64,000 nucleotides of DNA from Corticium candelabrum. Its lineage: Eukaryota; Porifera; Homoscleromorpha; Homosclerophorida; Plakinidae. The notes under the pieces were generated by a model, which made no database searches, had not been told where the DNA came from, and saw only the letters and a program-made list of their open reading frames with translations. The translations under genes and the position numbers were made by a program. The stretch spans positions 3,199,318-3,263,317 of the forward strand of contig NC_085085.1 of NCBI RefSeq assembly GCF_963422355.1, in the 5' to 3' direction. Positions 43,897 to 56,325 of the stretch are shown here, in pieces (positions within the stretch are counted from its first letter, which is position 1; the number at the start of each line of letters is the position of its first letter).

Positions 43897-45377
43897 TATT
43901 TGTTGCATGTTTAACATCCTACTGTAATTAGAGTTCATAGATTATTCAAGTTGAATTAGAGTGGTTGTGTATTGCAACGGCTGCTAAAGTTTTATGTCAA
44001 ACAACCACATTTTGACAGCTGTAAAGTGTTGTTGATGTGAACGTCAGCCCCATAAGGTCACGTGCTCAAAATTATTAGTACAAAACATTATCCACGTGTT
44101 TTGCCAGCATGATGTCGGATCAGAAAGAAGACCGTAATAATGACCAGGACGACGACGACAGATAAGTCGCGTTGGTTTCAAAAAGCATGCCACTAGTATT
44201 AGCCAGCTTGACAGCAGATTTGCTGAAGAGACGAGTACAGCAAGGGTACAATTTGCAAGAACACGACTGCCTGCAACAGTTGGGTGATGCGAATATTTGA
44301 AGGAGGGAGAAGTAATCGAAACAAGGATGCTCCACAAGTAGAGCAGGTACCGACAGACAGACTTTTTCTCAACGAAGGATTCAGAACTAGATGCAGCCAA
44401 ACCACAGACGGATTGTCCAAAGTCTGTTATACTTACGTTGAGCACGGATCCAAAAATCATGGTGGTGGACTAGGTGCATGATTTACGGCACCCAAACAAA
44501 AAAGTCACAAGTTAAATTATAGTCAAGCTCAAACGTGACTCTGTAAGGTAATAGCATTTTGTAGTTTGTGGTTTATCAGATATGCTAATGAAGAAGCTGG
44601 TGACGGTTGCCACCTAAAAATTTTGAATCTCTATATCTAGGTAAGTTACCAGCAGGATTTTTCCCGAGAAGTCTTCTATTATAAGCCTTTGTTATCTACA
44701 CCTTCATTTGGTCCTTGGTATTCAAAGCAAGTAATCGGTCGTAACACTTTGGCTACAATGATGAAAGTGATGACAGCTGAAGCTGGTCTTCCAGTTCGAA
44801 CCAAACACGCTCTTCGAGCTACTAGTGCGGCAAGGCTGTTTCAAGCGGGAGTTCCTGAACATGTCATTCAAGGGCAGAAGCGGCCACAAAACCCTGCAAG
44901 CACTGAGACAATACCAAGAGCCATCTGAATTGCAGCAAATGGCAGCGTGCAAACTTTTGGATAATGGCCATGCACACACAGATTACACTGACGCAAAGTC
45001 AAGGAGTCGGAAGAGACACGGAGTAGTCCAGGTTGAACAGCCGTCTGAAACGGAAAGAGAGAATCCATTTGTCATTTCTGACTGGGTCTTTACAAACTGT
45101 AGTACTGTGAACATTATTATTGGTAAGGAACAAGCTTGTAATCTAAAATAGGTATGCCTATGTATTGATTGCTAGTTACTTTTGCTTTCGTAATTTTTTC
45201 GTTTTAAGTTAGCTGTGTTTTATGTCAATAAGTAATATACAGATATTGACCGTTCAATAAACGTTTATTGACCGGTAAATATACAACATTTGGTTGGGTT
45301 GCTACGGTAGGAGTATAATATAACGAGAAAAAGAATCCTAGCAACGGCGGAATAAACACCCAAACATGCAACAAATA
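43897..45377 (+). mobile_element. Crypton-like element with tyrosine recombinase remains
   Basis: The coding remains lie at 44400-45151 on the plus strand: VEHGSKNHGGGL, WYSKQVIGRNTLATMMK, then HALRATSAARLFQAGVPEHV, a frameshift near 44875, and SGHKTLQALRQYQ. The HxLR Arg, the GHK His and the final Tyr are the tyrosine-recombinase catalytic residues, and the pattern is that of the Crypton/DUF3504 family (relatives of the ZMYM2 and QRICH1 C-termini). The C-terminus reads FTNCSTVNI. The insertion is bounded by TATTTGTTGCATGTTT (43897-43912) and its inverted copy (45362-45377), and units A and B lack it. The frameshift, plus earlier stops, kill the ORF. Confidence 0.75.
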
Positions 45378-46070
45378 TTTATAAAATGACAATAGGTTTA
45401 CTATTCGCATGCTTTCGATAGATAAGGGCACTACTCAATGTACCAATAATTAAAGTTAATTTTTTGCAAGTACAGATTGGGAGTGTTGCCACATGCTAGA
45501 TTTAATATCTCTTGATCTTTTTCTCTGATTTGGTTTGCAAAGCATGGCAGGTATTCACCTGTACATTATATTAAACATTTCTGTATGAAATTTGGATGCT
45601 ACTGTTGAAACCATAAACAATAACTGCCAGTTTAGGTTGACCGATTGGAGCCAACAATTTTTCGTATGCGGTACTGTCTTAACAGTTCTATGGCTCTGTC
45701 ATCAACTATCTAAACCATTTTCTGTAGCAACACATTATTTTTTTGCGCGTTGATTACAAGTTATTATGTAATATGATTGCTGTTCTTTTGTTTTCGTTAG
45801 AGGAAGATTTGGTAGTTAAAGGAATTTGAATATAATCATAGTGTCCTAGTTTCAATCTATGACCTGAATGGCTTAGAAAAAGATTGTTTGAAAGCAGCTG
45901 AAATCCTCCACACATTGCGGATATCGATCATATCTTGCTCAAACATTTTAAGTTGAAGGTGAAACAGCATGGAATGACTCAAAGTGTGCGTAATCTGTTT
46001 GAACAGCTATGAGTACAGAAGCTTGTTCTTATAATTAGTCTCTTTCCTTGCTTTAGAGTTTAATGTTTAC
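45378..46070 (+). repeat. Repeated 3' flank of copy C, continued
   Basis: It resumes the match to 19330-19750 and 23110-23520 (AATAGGTT.ACTATTCGCATGCTTTCGATA). From about 45840 the match ends. 45895-46011 is open on the plus strand (DIDHILLKHFKLKVKQHGM, then VRNLFEQL) and looks coding, but I do not recognise it. Confidence 0.6.
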
Positions 46071-46097
46071 ATAGACAAATTATCCACTTACAACTAT

Positions 46098-46105
<8 letters not shown>

Positions 46106-46142
<37 letters not shown>
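46106..46142. repeat. (TA)n microsatellite
   Basis: Pure TA. Confidence 0.95.
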
Positions 46143-46146
<4 letters not shown>

Positions 46147-46259
46147 CAGTATGTAAAGGTTTCTAGTTAGGTAATGCGTTTGCTGTCTGGGTCCCAGCCA
46201 TTAGGGGAACCTCTCAATCATTGAATGGAAAGTAATGTACTATACTACGTTACGTTCAA

Positions 46260-46830
46260 CATTTCTATCTAAAATGTGAATGCTACTTCTGATGAGTTCT
46301 CTTAAGCTAACTGCCAGTTCAAGTTGAATGATTGGAGCCAACAATATTTTGTTGATGCTGTAATGTCTTTCCAGTTTATAACTCTTGTGCTGCTGTCGGC
46401 TTCCAGACCATTTTTCATGTTGTTTTGTTTACGCGTTGATACATTTCCTAAAGTATTGGTGCTCTTTTTTTTGTCCTTGTAACAGGAAAATTTGGTATTT
46501 GGAAGAATTTGAATATAATCATGAAGTAATTGCAAGTTTGACAGTCTAGGACACACCTAATTTTCGGGATTAACTGCAAGGACATGGTTATATGCAGTAT
46601 TTAGAGTGTTGTAATTACGTCCTCAAGTTTACTGTCTCTAAGTAAATTTAGTAAAAATATGAGGTTTTAGATCCCGCACTCAGGGTCGCACGCGCGGACG
46701 GCCCCGCATGAGAGCAGAGAGCCACTGCACCGTATGAGGGAGCTCTGTATCTGAGACCCGCCCGCCTCGTTCGCCAACCAGATATCGTGGCCTGCCACAT
46801 GGCGATCTGCCGGTATCTTTTTCGTATAGT
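46260..46830 (+). repeat. Extra copy of the 3' flank with GC-rich element, copy 3
   Basis: Starts with TGAATGCTACTTCTGATGAG and the TGAATGATTGGAGCCAACAAT block, then the CCTCAAGTTTACTGTCTCT edge, a GC-rich core (46675-46780) and the motif GTGGCCTGCCACATGGCGAT (46788-46807). No NHLRC2-like exon precedes it, so the 3' element has spread or been duplicated by itself. Confidence 0.7.
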
Positions 46831-46839
46831 AGATATACG

Positions 46840-47944
46840 TAGGAAGGTTAGAGGCTAGTGGTGCGTTCCCACCAGAGCCTAAACCGGCTTAAACCGCGAC
46901 GTACAAAATAGTTGAAAGAGAGTTAGATCATCTAGAAAGAGCGCTTGCACCGAAGGACATCGTTATTTAATTAAGTCAGCGTTAGCGCCAACTAGAGTGC
47001 TACAACTGCCCATGGCTAGAGTAGAGTAATAATTAACTAAACCCAAAGCAGGAGAAACAAGGATAATAGCGCTAGACTTCCTTACATTTGTCATCTTAAT
47101 TAATCTAATGGACGACTAAAGCAAATTTCAACGTCACTTTTAATGAATATGACGTCATACTATTTCTGATTGGTTTTTGTGCTTCCTTGATTGGGTTCTA
47201 GATAAGCCTCAGCATGCATATAGCATATACACGTACTTTTTGCAGACACAAAATGCTAGAAAAGTATTAAATTGGTTTACATGCGCACTGTCTGGAACTC
47301 GTACTGATTTGCAGCCTCAAGCTGTGCAGTTCAACACAATAACTACCAAACATATTTATAATAAATAAGACAAGTCACCAAATGATTACTAAAATTGGTT
47401 TATTAAGATATTCGATATTTTAGTCTGTGGCCAAATTGGCGAACGCTGCACAGATTAGGGATGTTGGAGATTAGGGATGATGCTATTTTGTAGTTAAAAA
47501 TTGAACGCTAGAATCTTATTGCTTTAGAGATCGATTCTTTATCATGAATCTTGCTACAATAGTACTATAGTCCAAGTTCATGCTCTTCAAGTAATTCTGA
47601 AGAAATCATTAGCTAATTAGCCAGAGCCTATCATATGTCAGCGTTGCCCAACCATCATGTCAATCTGCTTTTTCCAGTGAAGTAGTTGTAAATGAATGCA
47701 GGCCTAAGCAACTCAACTCAAGGCTAAAGCTGTACTTTGGCAATTGCGTAATTTTGTAATTGCCAATTTTATATCAACCAAAAGTGTTGCAATGTGACTA
47801 AGTTCATCTTCCTTATTACTGCTGATTGAGTCTGGTCCAATCATTGACTTGGCATTCAAGAGCTCGAAAAGACACTCAAGTGTACAGAAGATGCTCTGGA
47901 TCATGATGCTGAAAGTACTGCCTCTGAGAAGGGTGATAATCTAG
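46840..47944. other. No recognisable gene
   Basis: Starts with AGTGGTGCGTTCCCACC, which resembles a transposon end, but no partner was found. Open stretches at 47177-47368 (plus) and 47713-47904 (minus) show no known motif. Confidence 0.4.
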
Positions 47945-48164
<220 letters not shown>

Positions 48165-48278
48165 CCAAGCCCTATTGGCTTAGGTAGTATTTAGTTGCTT
48201 TGCTTAGATGGTGTATAATAGTTCAATGTTTGGCTTAGATGATGTATAATAGTTCAAGGTTTAAAAATATATGTATTG

Positions 48279-48345
48279 ACAGACAGACAGACAAAAGGAC
48301 AGACAGACAGACAGACAAAAGGACAGACAGACAGACAGACAGACA

Positions 48346-48405
<60 letters not shown>
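48279..48405. repeat. (GACA)n/(CA)n microsatellite
   Basis: GACA units with two AAAGGACA breaks, then pure CA. Confidence 0.95.
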
Positions 48406-48406
<1 letters not shown>

Positions 48407-48703
48407 TCACACACAACTTAAGTTTGAAGCTAGACTTCAGAGATAATCCAAGATGTGGATTTATACAATGTAACTTTGCAGCTACGGTAATATGTTCTTA
48501 TAAGTGTCAGACCAAATTGTCTATATCACCAAAAGCAGTTGATTTCTCTAAGATGCTATCAAACTTCTTGAGTCCCTCATCAAATTCTTGACTCGGCTGA
48601 TAGGGGCATGATGGAGGTGACATCTGATATCTGCATGCAGTTGGCATGTGTCAAAGCAAGTAAAACTTTCTATGGATTTTAGCAAGAATTTCTTTGTCAC
48701 ACA

Positions 48704-49053
48704 GGAACATCTTTGGTCAGATAGAAGACCAGAAAGTGCCATCATGGTCAGCTTTCAATGCCTCTCTAGATGAGCCTAACATGCAGCAGTTGCATGGTTC
48801 TAGGCCAGCAATTTCGTCTTCTCCAACAAAGCTAGGTACGGTGTACACTTTTCTGTGCAATTCAATTGCAAGTGCTTGTTCCTTGAGTCAAGAGCAAGTT
48901 GTAGTTGTGCTAGACCAAGCAAATTCAAAAAAGAGAGAATATGGCGTCATGGTGATGATCTCGTGCAGTCACGTGGGGCTTGAGGTATTGTATGTCCCAA
49001 GAGGATGGTTTCTCCGGAGAGGACAGATTGACACTGTCCTTGAACAAATCTAG
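48704..49053 (+). CDS. Unidentified ORF, probably mobile-element derived
   Basis: A 117-codon open block starts after TTTGTCACACAG, a good acceptor, with IFGQIEDQKVPSWSAFNASL, and ends EQI-stop. Other features are SSPTKLGTVYTFL, VVVVLDQANSKK and SCSHVGLEVL. From memory, the layout (a W.FN start, PT..TVY, a DQA block, then a GxH-like block) resembles multi-copy ORFs of cnidarian genomes that look transposon-borne. This is weak, and no catalytic motif is recognised. There is no start codon at the putative exon edge, so it would be a 3' exon. Confidence 0.35.
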
Positions 49054-49479
49054 TCGTAACATGTCCTGGTGTAACTAGTTACGATCTACAGTAGGAAATA
49101 ATGCAATAGACTAAACCTACTTTGATAGTGCTAGTCAGAAAATTACTTAGGCTTAAAGGAGACTTTTTCAACAACGCAGTGAGACGTTCTTCATCTGTTG
49201 TTGTACTGGAGAAACCCTTTGTTTGCTATGAAGCCTCGCAATTGCGCGCATTGGTTACCATGGATACTCGTTCGACAGTAGCATTCATCGCCGTTCGGCA
49301 CGATACTCCACGTTTTATTGCTAACGAATAGTGAATCTATGCTTCTGAAGACATGTTCTAACATATGAAATCAACAAACCAAAGTCGAAGAAGAGTGGCC
49401 AACAAACCTCGCTTTCTGAGACATAGCTAATTAGTTGGATCAGGGACTATGTCAGCCTTTCACCGTTTCTAGCCTGCAC
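49054..49479. other. Spacer
   Basis: Contains a 69-codon open stretch (49122-49331) without known motifs; otherwise nothing seen. Confidence 0.45.
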
Positions 49480-49920
49480 GTTAGGGTTTGCGCTACTATA
49501 TTTCTTAAAATATTGTGGTTCTTTCAATTTCTAGCATTTTCTGTAGAAAGATTTGGTATTTGGGAGAATTTGAATATAATCGTAACACAATAAATTAGGA
49601 GATTGACACCTTAGAGTAAGTCATAATAATAGTTTGCGGTGATTTACTGTGATGATTTGATTTTAGAGGGTGTGTGTGTGTATGTGTGTGTAGTATTGTT
49701 ACGCCCTCAAGTATAATGTCTCTTGATAGAAGTAATAAAAATGTAACGTCGTGACCTTGCTCTCGGGGTGGTCGCTTGGACGCGTACGTGACGTCCCAGC
49801 ATATGGTTGGGAGCTACACATGTATGTGCGGCTCATCCGCACGGCTCGCAGAGAGCCTGCGATAAATACAAAACCACCCAGGTGCCTGGCGTGCCACATG
49901 GCGATCTGCTGGTATCCTTT
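49480..49920 (+). repeat. Extra copy of the 3' flank with GC-rich element, copy 4
   Basis: TATTTGGGAGAATTTGAATA and CCTCAAGTATAATGTCTCTT match the other 3' flanks. A GC-rich core (49745-49880) with the hairpin GTGCGGCTCATCCGCAC follows, then the motif CCTGGCGTGCCACATGGCG (49885-49903). Confidence 0.7.
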
Positions 49921-51140
49921 TTCAAACAAAATATGCTTCGAATTAAACTACGCTTAAGTTATGTATTCTTATTTTAAATTTTTACGCCCTGTTCATCTTT
50001 CTAGTACAATTACTTTATTTTCCCCCAATAAATTACTTTTGTATTTATCCGAGTAATTTTTTTACTGAGATTCGTTCGTTCAAATCGGACTGTGAAGAAT
50101 CTTTCGTCCCAATGGGATTTAGTTATGCTTTTCGCCTTTGGCTGATATGTTAAATTTTCTGAATGAAATAGATACACTTCACTCACATTTAATTAAATAC
50201 ACATGCAGTCTGCAAAGTCTACGCCATTCCCAGATCAAATTCGTTGTTAGTCAATTACTAGTAAAGTCTAATATCAATAATTGCTATGGGCACCCCCCAA
50301 TATCGGATAATGGCGTACGGAAACCAGAGGAAAATTTATTGTATCTAAGGCATGAATGTAGAGAGTAGTCACACGGTAACACGGCGTGCTAGATTCAGCT
50401 TGATTACTTGGCGTATTGCTGTTCACGGTGACAAAATAGAACTTCCGCTGCTTTTTCGTATATCGGACACGCCCATCAAATATCGCACAGCCGCTGGTTT
50501 TGGCTTACGACGGTACCACAGTTCACTGTCTGCACCTTGACATAATAGGCACATGTCTCTTCTACTCGCAGTGATAACAACACATCAGCAGCTTTGCACG
50601 TTGCTTTCCTGGAAACTGAAGAAGAGGAGCAGGTCTTGTTCTCTAGTATCGGACACCCGATTTTGCTTGATGCGAGTGCAATATAGGCAAGAACCGCGAT
50701 GAATTGTAGTAATGCTGACTGCAGACGTTTTGTAAAGGCCCAACGAGAGTGAAAAGCCTTTGACTCGTCTCTGTATCGAAAGAATTAATTGCAGAGACTA
50801 GTAGATGACCTTGACTTGGCTCTTCTGCTGCATGTCTGCCCATTAGATGCGCAAAATAAACGCAAAAATTCATGTTTTAAATAATGTCTAACTGTTAAAC
50901 ATGCATGGGTAAGAACGAGTGAAAAATTGGCTAGTAGTTTGCACATATGACATTTAACTTAATAAATTAACACCTCTCTAAAAAGATATATTATAAAAAG
51001 TGCCGATGCGGAGACGTTGCAATTAGTCTTGTGAGCTAACTCTCTCTAGAATAATCATTTGTTCCACTAGCATATAGCTTAGCAAGTGTTGTAATACGAG
51101 CAATAGCATGCAGACTTCACTTAAGTAACATACTAATGCA
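49921..51140. other. No recognisable gene
   Basis: A 76-codon minus-strand stretch (50643-50873) contains YFAHLMGRHAAEEPSQGHLL and might be an exon, but I do not recognise it and it has no supported splice partners. Confidence 0.4.
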
Positions 51141-51201
51141 GTGAGTAGATACGCACACGCACGCACGCATACACGCACGCACGCACGCACAAACGAACGT
51201 G

Positions 51202-51242
<41 letters not shown>

Positions 51243-51245
51243 ACA
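51141..51245. repeat. (GCAC)n and (CA)n microsatellite
   Basis: ACGCACGC-type units followed by CA repeats. Confidence 0.95.
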
Positions 51246-51559
51246 CACGAGAAAGGTAAACGAATGCATACCTATATTACTTGCAATTCATGCCAATACT
51301 GCAAAAATACAATGGCGTATACCAACTAATTCTTTAGTTTATATTGGTTTTTGCACCAAATGACTTAGCTAAGTAAAAAACACACGAAACAATATATATA
51401 ACTGGCACAACTCTAGCTAGCCAGTAACTAGGAAAAAACTAAAACTTTCTAACTCTAGGTACAGACAACATATTTTATCAACTTATTGGACTCATGTTTG
51501 CTGTCTTAATTAATCTGTTGTCGTACGAGTTCATAATCTACATCAGCTTCAAAATGTTA

Positions 51560-53270
51560 CACTTTTTTGAGAACTAAGAAATGCGAGTTTTTCCAAATCT
51601 GTGTCGTCAAATTTCTTAGGTGGCTCTATTTTTCTTGTTGGTCTTCTCTTTGCGTATTCCTGTAGTTGCACGTTTTGTGCTCTTGCTTCAGGGGAGCCGT
51701 CAAACTCTTCCGCTGCATGGTTTTGTCTAGGTTAGCTTTTTGGGGGCTGATCTTTCCACTGCTTGTGATGATCTGCAGTCTTCGGCTTACACTTTGACTG
51801 GACGTTGCCTTTCTTCTTCAAAGCAGGCTTTCTGCGCTTTCGTTCTCGCATTGTTTCGTCTTTTATTCTAGAAGATGAATGTTCTCAGCACTCGTCAGCA
51901 CTCTAGCATCTACAGATCGTGAAACAGGAAGCTTGGGGTTTTGTGGCAGCGAAGGTATTTGTAACAGTGTTGGCAAGCGGGAGCAATCAAGATGTCGGTC
52001 GTGATGTGGTACCGCTTTGCCTTGAAGTTTAGCGACGGTAACCGACCAGGTCTTTGCAATCCGTTTTCTTTCAACCATTTGTTGTACTTCTGATCGTGTG
52101 TGAGATTATATCCATTCTCATGCCGTTCTCTAACAGCCTTTCTTCTCCTATTGAAAGAGATGTGGCCTCGTGTCTGGAAAAATTGCCGGCCTCTAATAAC
52201 GCGTTAGAGTCTTCAAAAGACTTGTTGCACCTCTCTTTTCGCATCTGTCGACGACTTGTGACTTCATGATGTTTGGGCTGTCTAGATGGGGTTGGAGTGA
52301 TCAACGGAACAAAGGCGAGGCTTACTTTTCTTCCTAGAAATGACTCTTTTGTAAGACTTGACTGAACTGTAGCTGCAGCTGCTTTTCTATCAAAGGGATA
52401 AACACCTGTAACTCGGAAGCTTGCGGTGATTGTCATTGCCCGAGACCAAGCAGTTGCAAAAACTGAAGAAAAGGTGTTTCTTGTCACAAATTTTCTTGTG
52501 CACATACTGAATGAACGACATTCCTCTTTCCAATGGACTTTTAGAGAGCCAAAGCGCTACGGTCGACAGGTTGCAATAAGTGTGCTCTGTTGGAAGGAAG
52601 ACAGAAAACAAGAATGTCTTACTCAGCCGCCATACGAATCATTGTTGGATTAAAATGGCTTGTATGGCCGTCCAACATGATAAGTAAAGGTCTCACAGCA
52701 GGAGCGTACATCAAGAAATGACGACTGAACCACGCCTCAAATGTCCTTGTGTCAATCCAACCTTTCTCTGTCAGTCCATACATTGTATCGGATATCTCTC
52801 CATTGGTCCACTGGGGATTTAGTCCTTCTGGGTCAAATGTGACAAGAGGGAGTACCGCAAAACGACTTGCATTAGTACATGCTAGTACGGTTAATTTACT
52901 CTTGTCTCCAGAGGTAGCAACGAACGTGTACTTTTCTTTTCAACCAGGGACTATCTTTCCTGCTTTTTTACCAAGAGGTATTCCAGTCTCGTCAGCATTA
53001 TAATGTTGCATAGGTTTGTTCATTAGATCATATTCCAGTAAGGCAGCTTCAAGCAGATCGTAATACCGTTCTATAACGACCGTGTCAGTGGCTGCTAGCC
53101 TAGCGCGAGACAAAAGACTCGTCCGCTTTGATGGTCAACTTCTCTTGGTGACGGTGACGGAACCTATCCCACCATCTCAAAGACAATTGCTGATGAAATC
53201 CTTTTGCCTCCACCATAGCTGTGGCCAATGCTACCTTCTTAAACAAACAACAATATCTACCGCGCTGATA
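51560..53270 (-). pseudogene. Pogo/jerky-type DDE_1 transposase
   Basis: Read on the minus strand from 53270: LRWWDRFRHRHQEKLTIKA (end of the CENP-B-type DNA-binding part), a frameshift, then YNADETGIPLGKKAG (first Asp, near 53000), KLTVLACTNAS, GLTEKGWIDTRTFEAWFSRH, LLIMLDGHTSHFNP (second Asp, near 52655), a degenerate QPLD-type stretch (52600-52510), and AWSRAMTITASFRVTGVYPF (52470-52400). This is the full order of DDE_1 transposases of pogo/Tigger and jerky-like elements, which cut and paste at TA. A charged tail runs to about 51560. One TGA, and frameshifts near 53110 and 52500, kill it. I did not find its terminal repeats. Confidence 0.85.
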
Positions 53271-53929
53271 TAAGGTTTGACGGCATAGATTTTTGCACTC
53301 CCTGATTTATACATGTAAAACACGCGCATTTGTTATTTAATAAACTTAATTAGATCAAATAGTAAGTAATCCATTCTTTAACAGTACACTTTACTATACA
53401 GGTAGCTAATGCTAGAATCGGTGGAAATTTGAGAACAGATTAATAGCGGCTATCTAGACGTTAACTTTTCGTCAGCAAGTGGCAACAATTAAAACTTTAT
53501 AATCTCTAGCATCTTTTCAGAACAATTCGCAAAATTTCATGAACCATCTCAGCTTTTGAACTCTAAATGTAAAAATAATTAAATTCGTCGTGATTGCTCA
53601 CTGGTTTGCATCTAGATACATTCTTTAAACGTGACGTATATATAGCGATACTTTTAACTCAAGGTAATTAAACAAAGTCCTACTATGTTAATTCCATTTT
53701 TATAGTTTCGTTCATACAATACTAAGCCTCGCCCACAAGCGCTGTATCTCTAAACTTTGTCTAGCGGCCCTGCAGAACGTCACTCTAGAGTCTTTGTGGC
53801 CCAGTAACACGAAAATATGTAACGTCTGGTTAGGTTTAGCTCGAGCCTGTCCCTATGATTTAGCTTGAAATAATATAGCACGGGCTAAATGCACAGCCAA
53901 CATCGTTTACCCACGGGGCCAAATTAACA
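53271..53929. other. No recognisable feature
   Basis: AT-rich spacer between the pogo-type transposase and the gypsy fragment. Confidence 0.45.
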
Positions 53930-54960
53930 CGGGCCAGTTTCGCGCGAGTCAAATCGTAGTGTAAAGACGGTAATAGTATCTAGTTTATACTGAACTGATG
54001 TTCCCCATGTCATGAGAGACGGTGCCCAAAACGGATCATTGTCCATAGCACACAAAAAGAAAGTGGAAGAAGATTTTACGGAATCATGGCTGCTAGTAAC
54101 ACTTTTAATTTCTAAATTTGTTTGTTGTAACATCTCAGTTGGAGTACTTGCGAATGTGTCTACTGTATAAAGTTTTCGAAAATTATTGCCACCCATAGTA
54201 GCGCTAGCGAAATGGCCGGCCCTTTACAGTTGTGGCCGGCAAGTCTTCCCTGTTGCTGGGCAATATGTCCTTGACTGTGAAAACGGCCGTAGCGAGAGCA
54301 CGCGTACGTGTCTCCATGAGTTCCTGAAAGTGGCTGACGTGCAGACTGCTGAGCTTGCTTGGAACGAGCCGCGACCGCCTAGTCGTCACGATCGTTGTCT
54401 GCTTCTATGTTTCTATTATAAGCTGCTCCTGCGACGACTCAGCGGCACGGCAGATGCTAATGGACTTTTCTAAGTCTAGGTGAGTAGTTCTTAGAAGTCT
54501 TCATAAGACGAGTGTCCGCCACTCCGCGTATACCATACGGTCTCTGATAAAAAAGTCCTCTAGTGACGCCAACTCGCACGTACGCGCGAGAACGCGAAGA
54601 CCTGTAACATTCTGATCGAATGTCTTGTCTGGTTTCTGATTCCTGGTGAAGAATCGGTGACGTTCGTATGTGATATTCAGTTTTTGTACACTGTGATTGT
54701 GAAACTTTTGTAGTACAGCTGCGAAACTCTTCTGCTTCTGCGCCGTCGGAGTAAATGTATAGATTTCTTCAGATCCAAGCGCATGAAGAAGGAGAGAGAC
54801 TTTTTATCTTGTCAGTAACTTCTTGTCGACTGGATGCGGTAAAATAGATTTCAAAGCGTTGACACCATCTTTTCCACTTAATGGCTAGGTTGTTAATGCT
54901 AAAATCCATCGGGACCGGCAACTGTAACTGCTGAGAAGCCATCTTCTGTCACTATGTAAC
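53930..54960 (-). pseudogene. Ty3/gypsy gag-protease fragment
   Basis: Minus-strand reading from 54950: NLAIKWKRWCQRFEIYFTAS, LLLHALGSEEIYTF (after a frameshift), YERHRFFTRNQKP, TFDQNVTGLRVLARTC and RDRMVY. Then near 54475 ISICRAAESSQEQL, a degenerate CCHC region (CSRYGRFHSQGH) near 54290, and after 54196 FFLCAMDNDPFWAPS with YKLDTI in place of the protease DTG. This is a gag of the type found in invertebrate gypsy elements, with the beginning of a retropepsin whose active-site Gly is lost. The rest of pol is absent, so it is a 5' fragment, and I see no LTR. Confidence 0.72.
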
Positions 54961-55159
54961 ATCCGTTCTAACTTACGGGTTACATTGTAGAGTAAATCAC
55001 TACAGACTAAGTACAGACCGAGAACACGAGGTAATTACTTGACACTCTTTACTAAAGTACGCTACCCATTCCCAAGCGTACTGTACATTACAGTCTTTGA
55101 GAATGTTACTGTAAACCCAGGCTAGTAGGTACAGTACTTCAATCAATTAAAGATATATA

Positions 55160-56325
55160 TTATATAGACCTTCTCTCCGGGCGTGGTACTATATTGACGT
55201 CATTGTTTTCCACAACCAATTAAGTACTTTGCGTGAGCGACAATTCTCGAAGTTTTACTGGCGCGTACAGCAATGCATTGAATCCGGCGAGGCCCCATTA
55301 GGACCCGGGATTTGTGTGTTTTGAGTGTTTTGTGGTAATATATAAACATCTTTTTTATCTCTGTCGTGATGACTCTGTTGCGTCAGTGTGAATAATGAGA
55401 CAAGTCTGGCACTGCGAAGATGTGAATTGTAGGAACAAAACTTGCCTCGTACCATTAGATATATTCACAGTAGGATACGTGTGTTCTGCGTTGTACGTAT
55501 AGATCACATGGTGTGGTTCTTACCTCCTGAATACTTCCTAGAAAGTTTATCTTTCCTAGTCGTTTAGTGACTATGACGTGAAGAAGAAGTCCCTAGTCAA
55601 GTCACCTGATTCAATCGCCTACGTAGCGCACCAGTCTCGAAAAAAAATCTGGGGTAACATGCCTCGCAAACCCAGTCGCTCGTCTTGATGCGCGCTTCCT
55701 GTTTGTCGTAGAGAGACGCCACGAATGATTTCTTTCAGAAAACTGAAGACGTACTTGAGGTGTACAATGAGCCAACGCCGATTAAACAATCTGATGGTAC
55801 TGCATGTACATAGTGACCGACTAGATAAGATGAACCTTTTAGAAATCGGAAGTAAGTTCGTTAGTGCTAATCACCAACGCGTCAATTTTTGGTCTTTTCA
55901 GTCTCTAAGAAATAATTTTTTTGCGTACAGTTCAATAAATAATTAAATATTGTCAGAGTACAGTACTACTAGTAGTTAGACTACTCTCTAGTAACGGTGT
56001 CTTTAGCCAGGCTCCACCCTAGCTCTACGGCTCTAAACAAAAGTTGTCCAGTGAGCGAAGCCTAGCAAGGCCTGGCCTAGCCTCGAACTTCCAGACCAGA
56101 TAGCGCGCGAATTGTGCAAACTTTAAGTAATTAATTGTCGTGTAAACTAACGACTATTCTACGTGTGCTCGGTGTAAAGTCCATGCATACGAGAAGTACG
56201 GTACATGATTTTCTTTCTCCTATTGATTGGGGCTGTGTGGCCAGCGCAGACACGCTATAGTTTATACATTGTATTATTTTCTAGAGCTACCAGCCATGTC
56301 AGCTACTAAATGCATGTAACTAACT
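55160..56325 (+). repeat. First repeated 5' flank before copy D
   Basis: 55160-55620 matches 7060-7530, including TGACGTCA at 55194-55201. 56100-56210 matches 7925-8010. The stretch between (55620-56100) has a 73-codon ORF without known motifs. Confidence 0.75.

Noticed and set aside
44044..44460. 138-residue minus-strand ORF
   Set aside because: It is opposite the Crypton-like coding strand, where VEHGSKNHGGGL and the recombinase motifs are read.
53924..54473. Two independent small genes on opposite strands
   Set aside because: The minus-strand blocks fit the zinc-knuckle and protease part of the gypsy gag fragment; the plus-strand ORF is its shadow.
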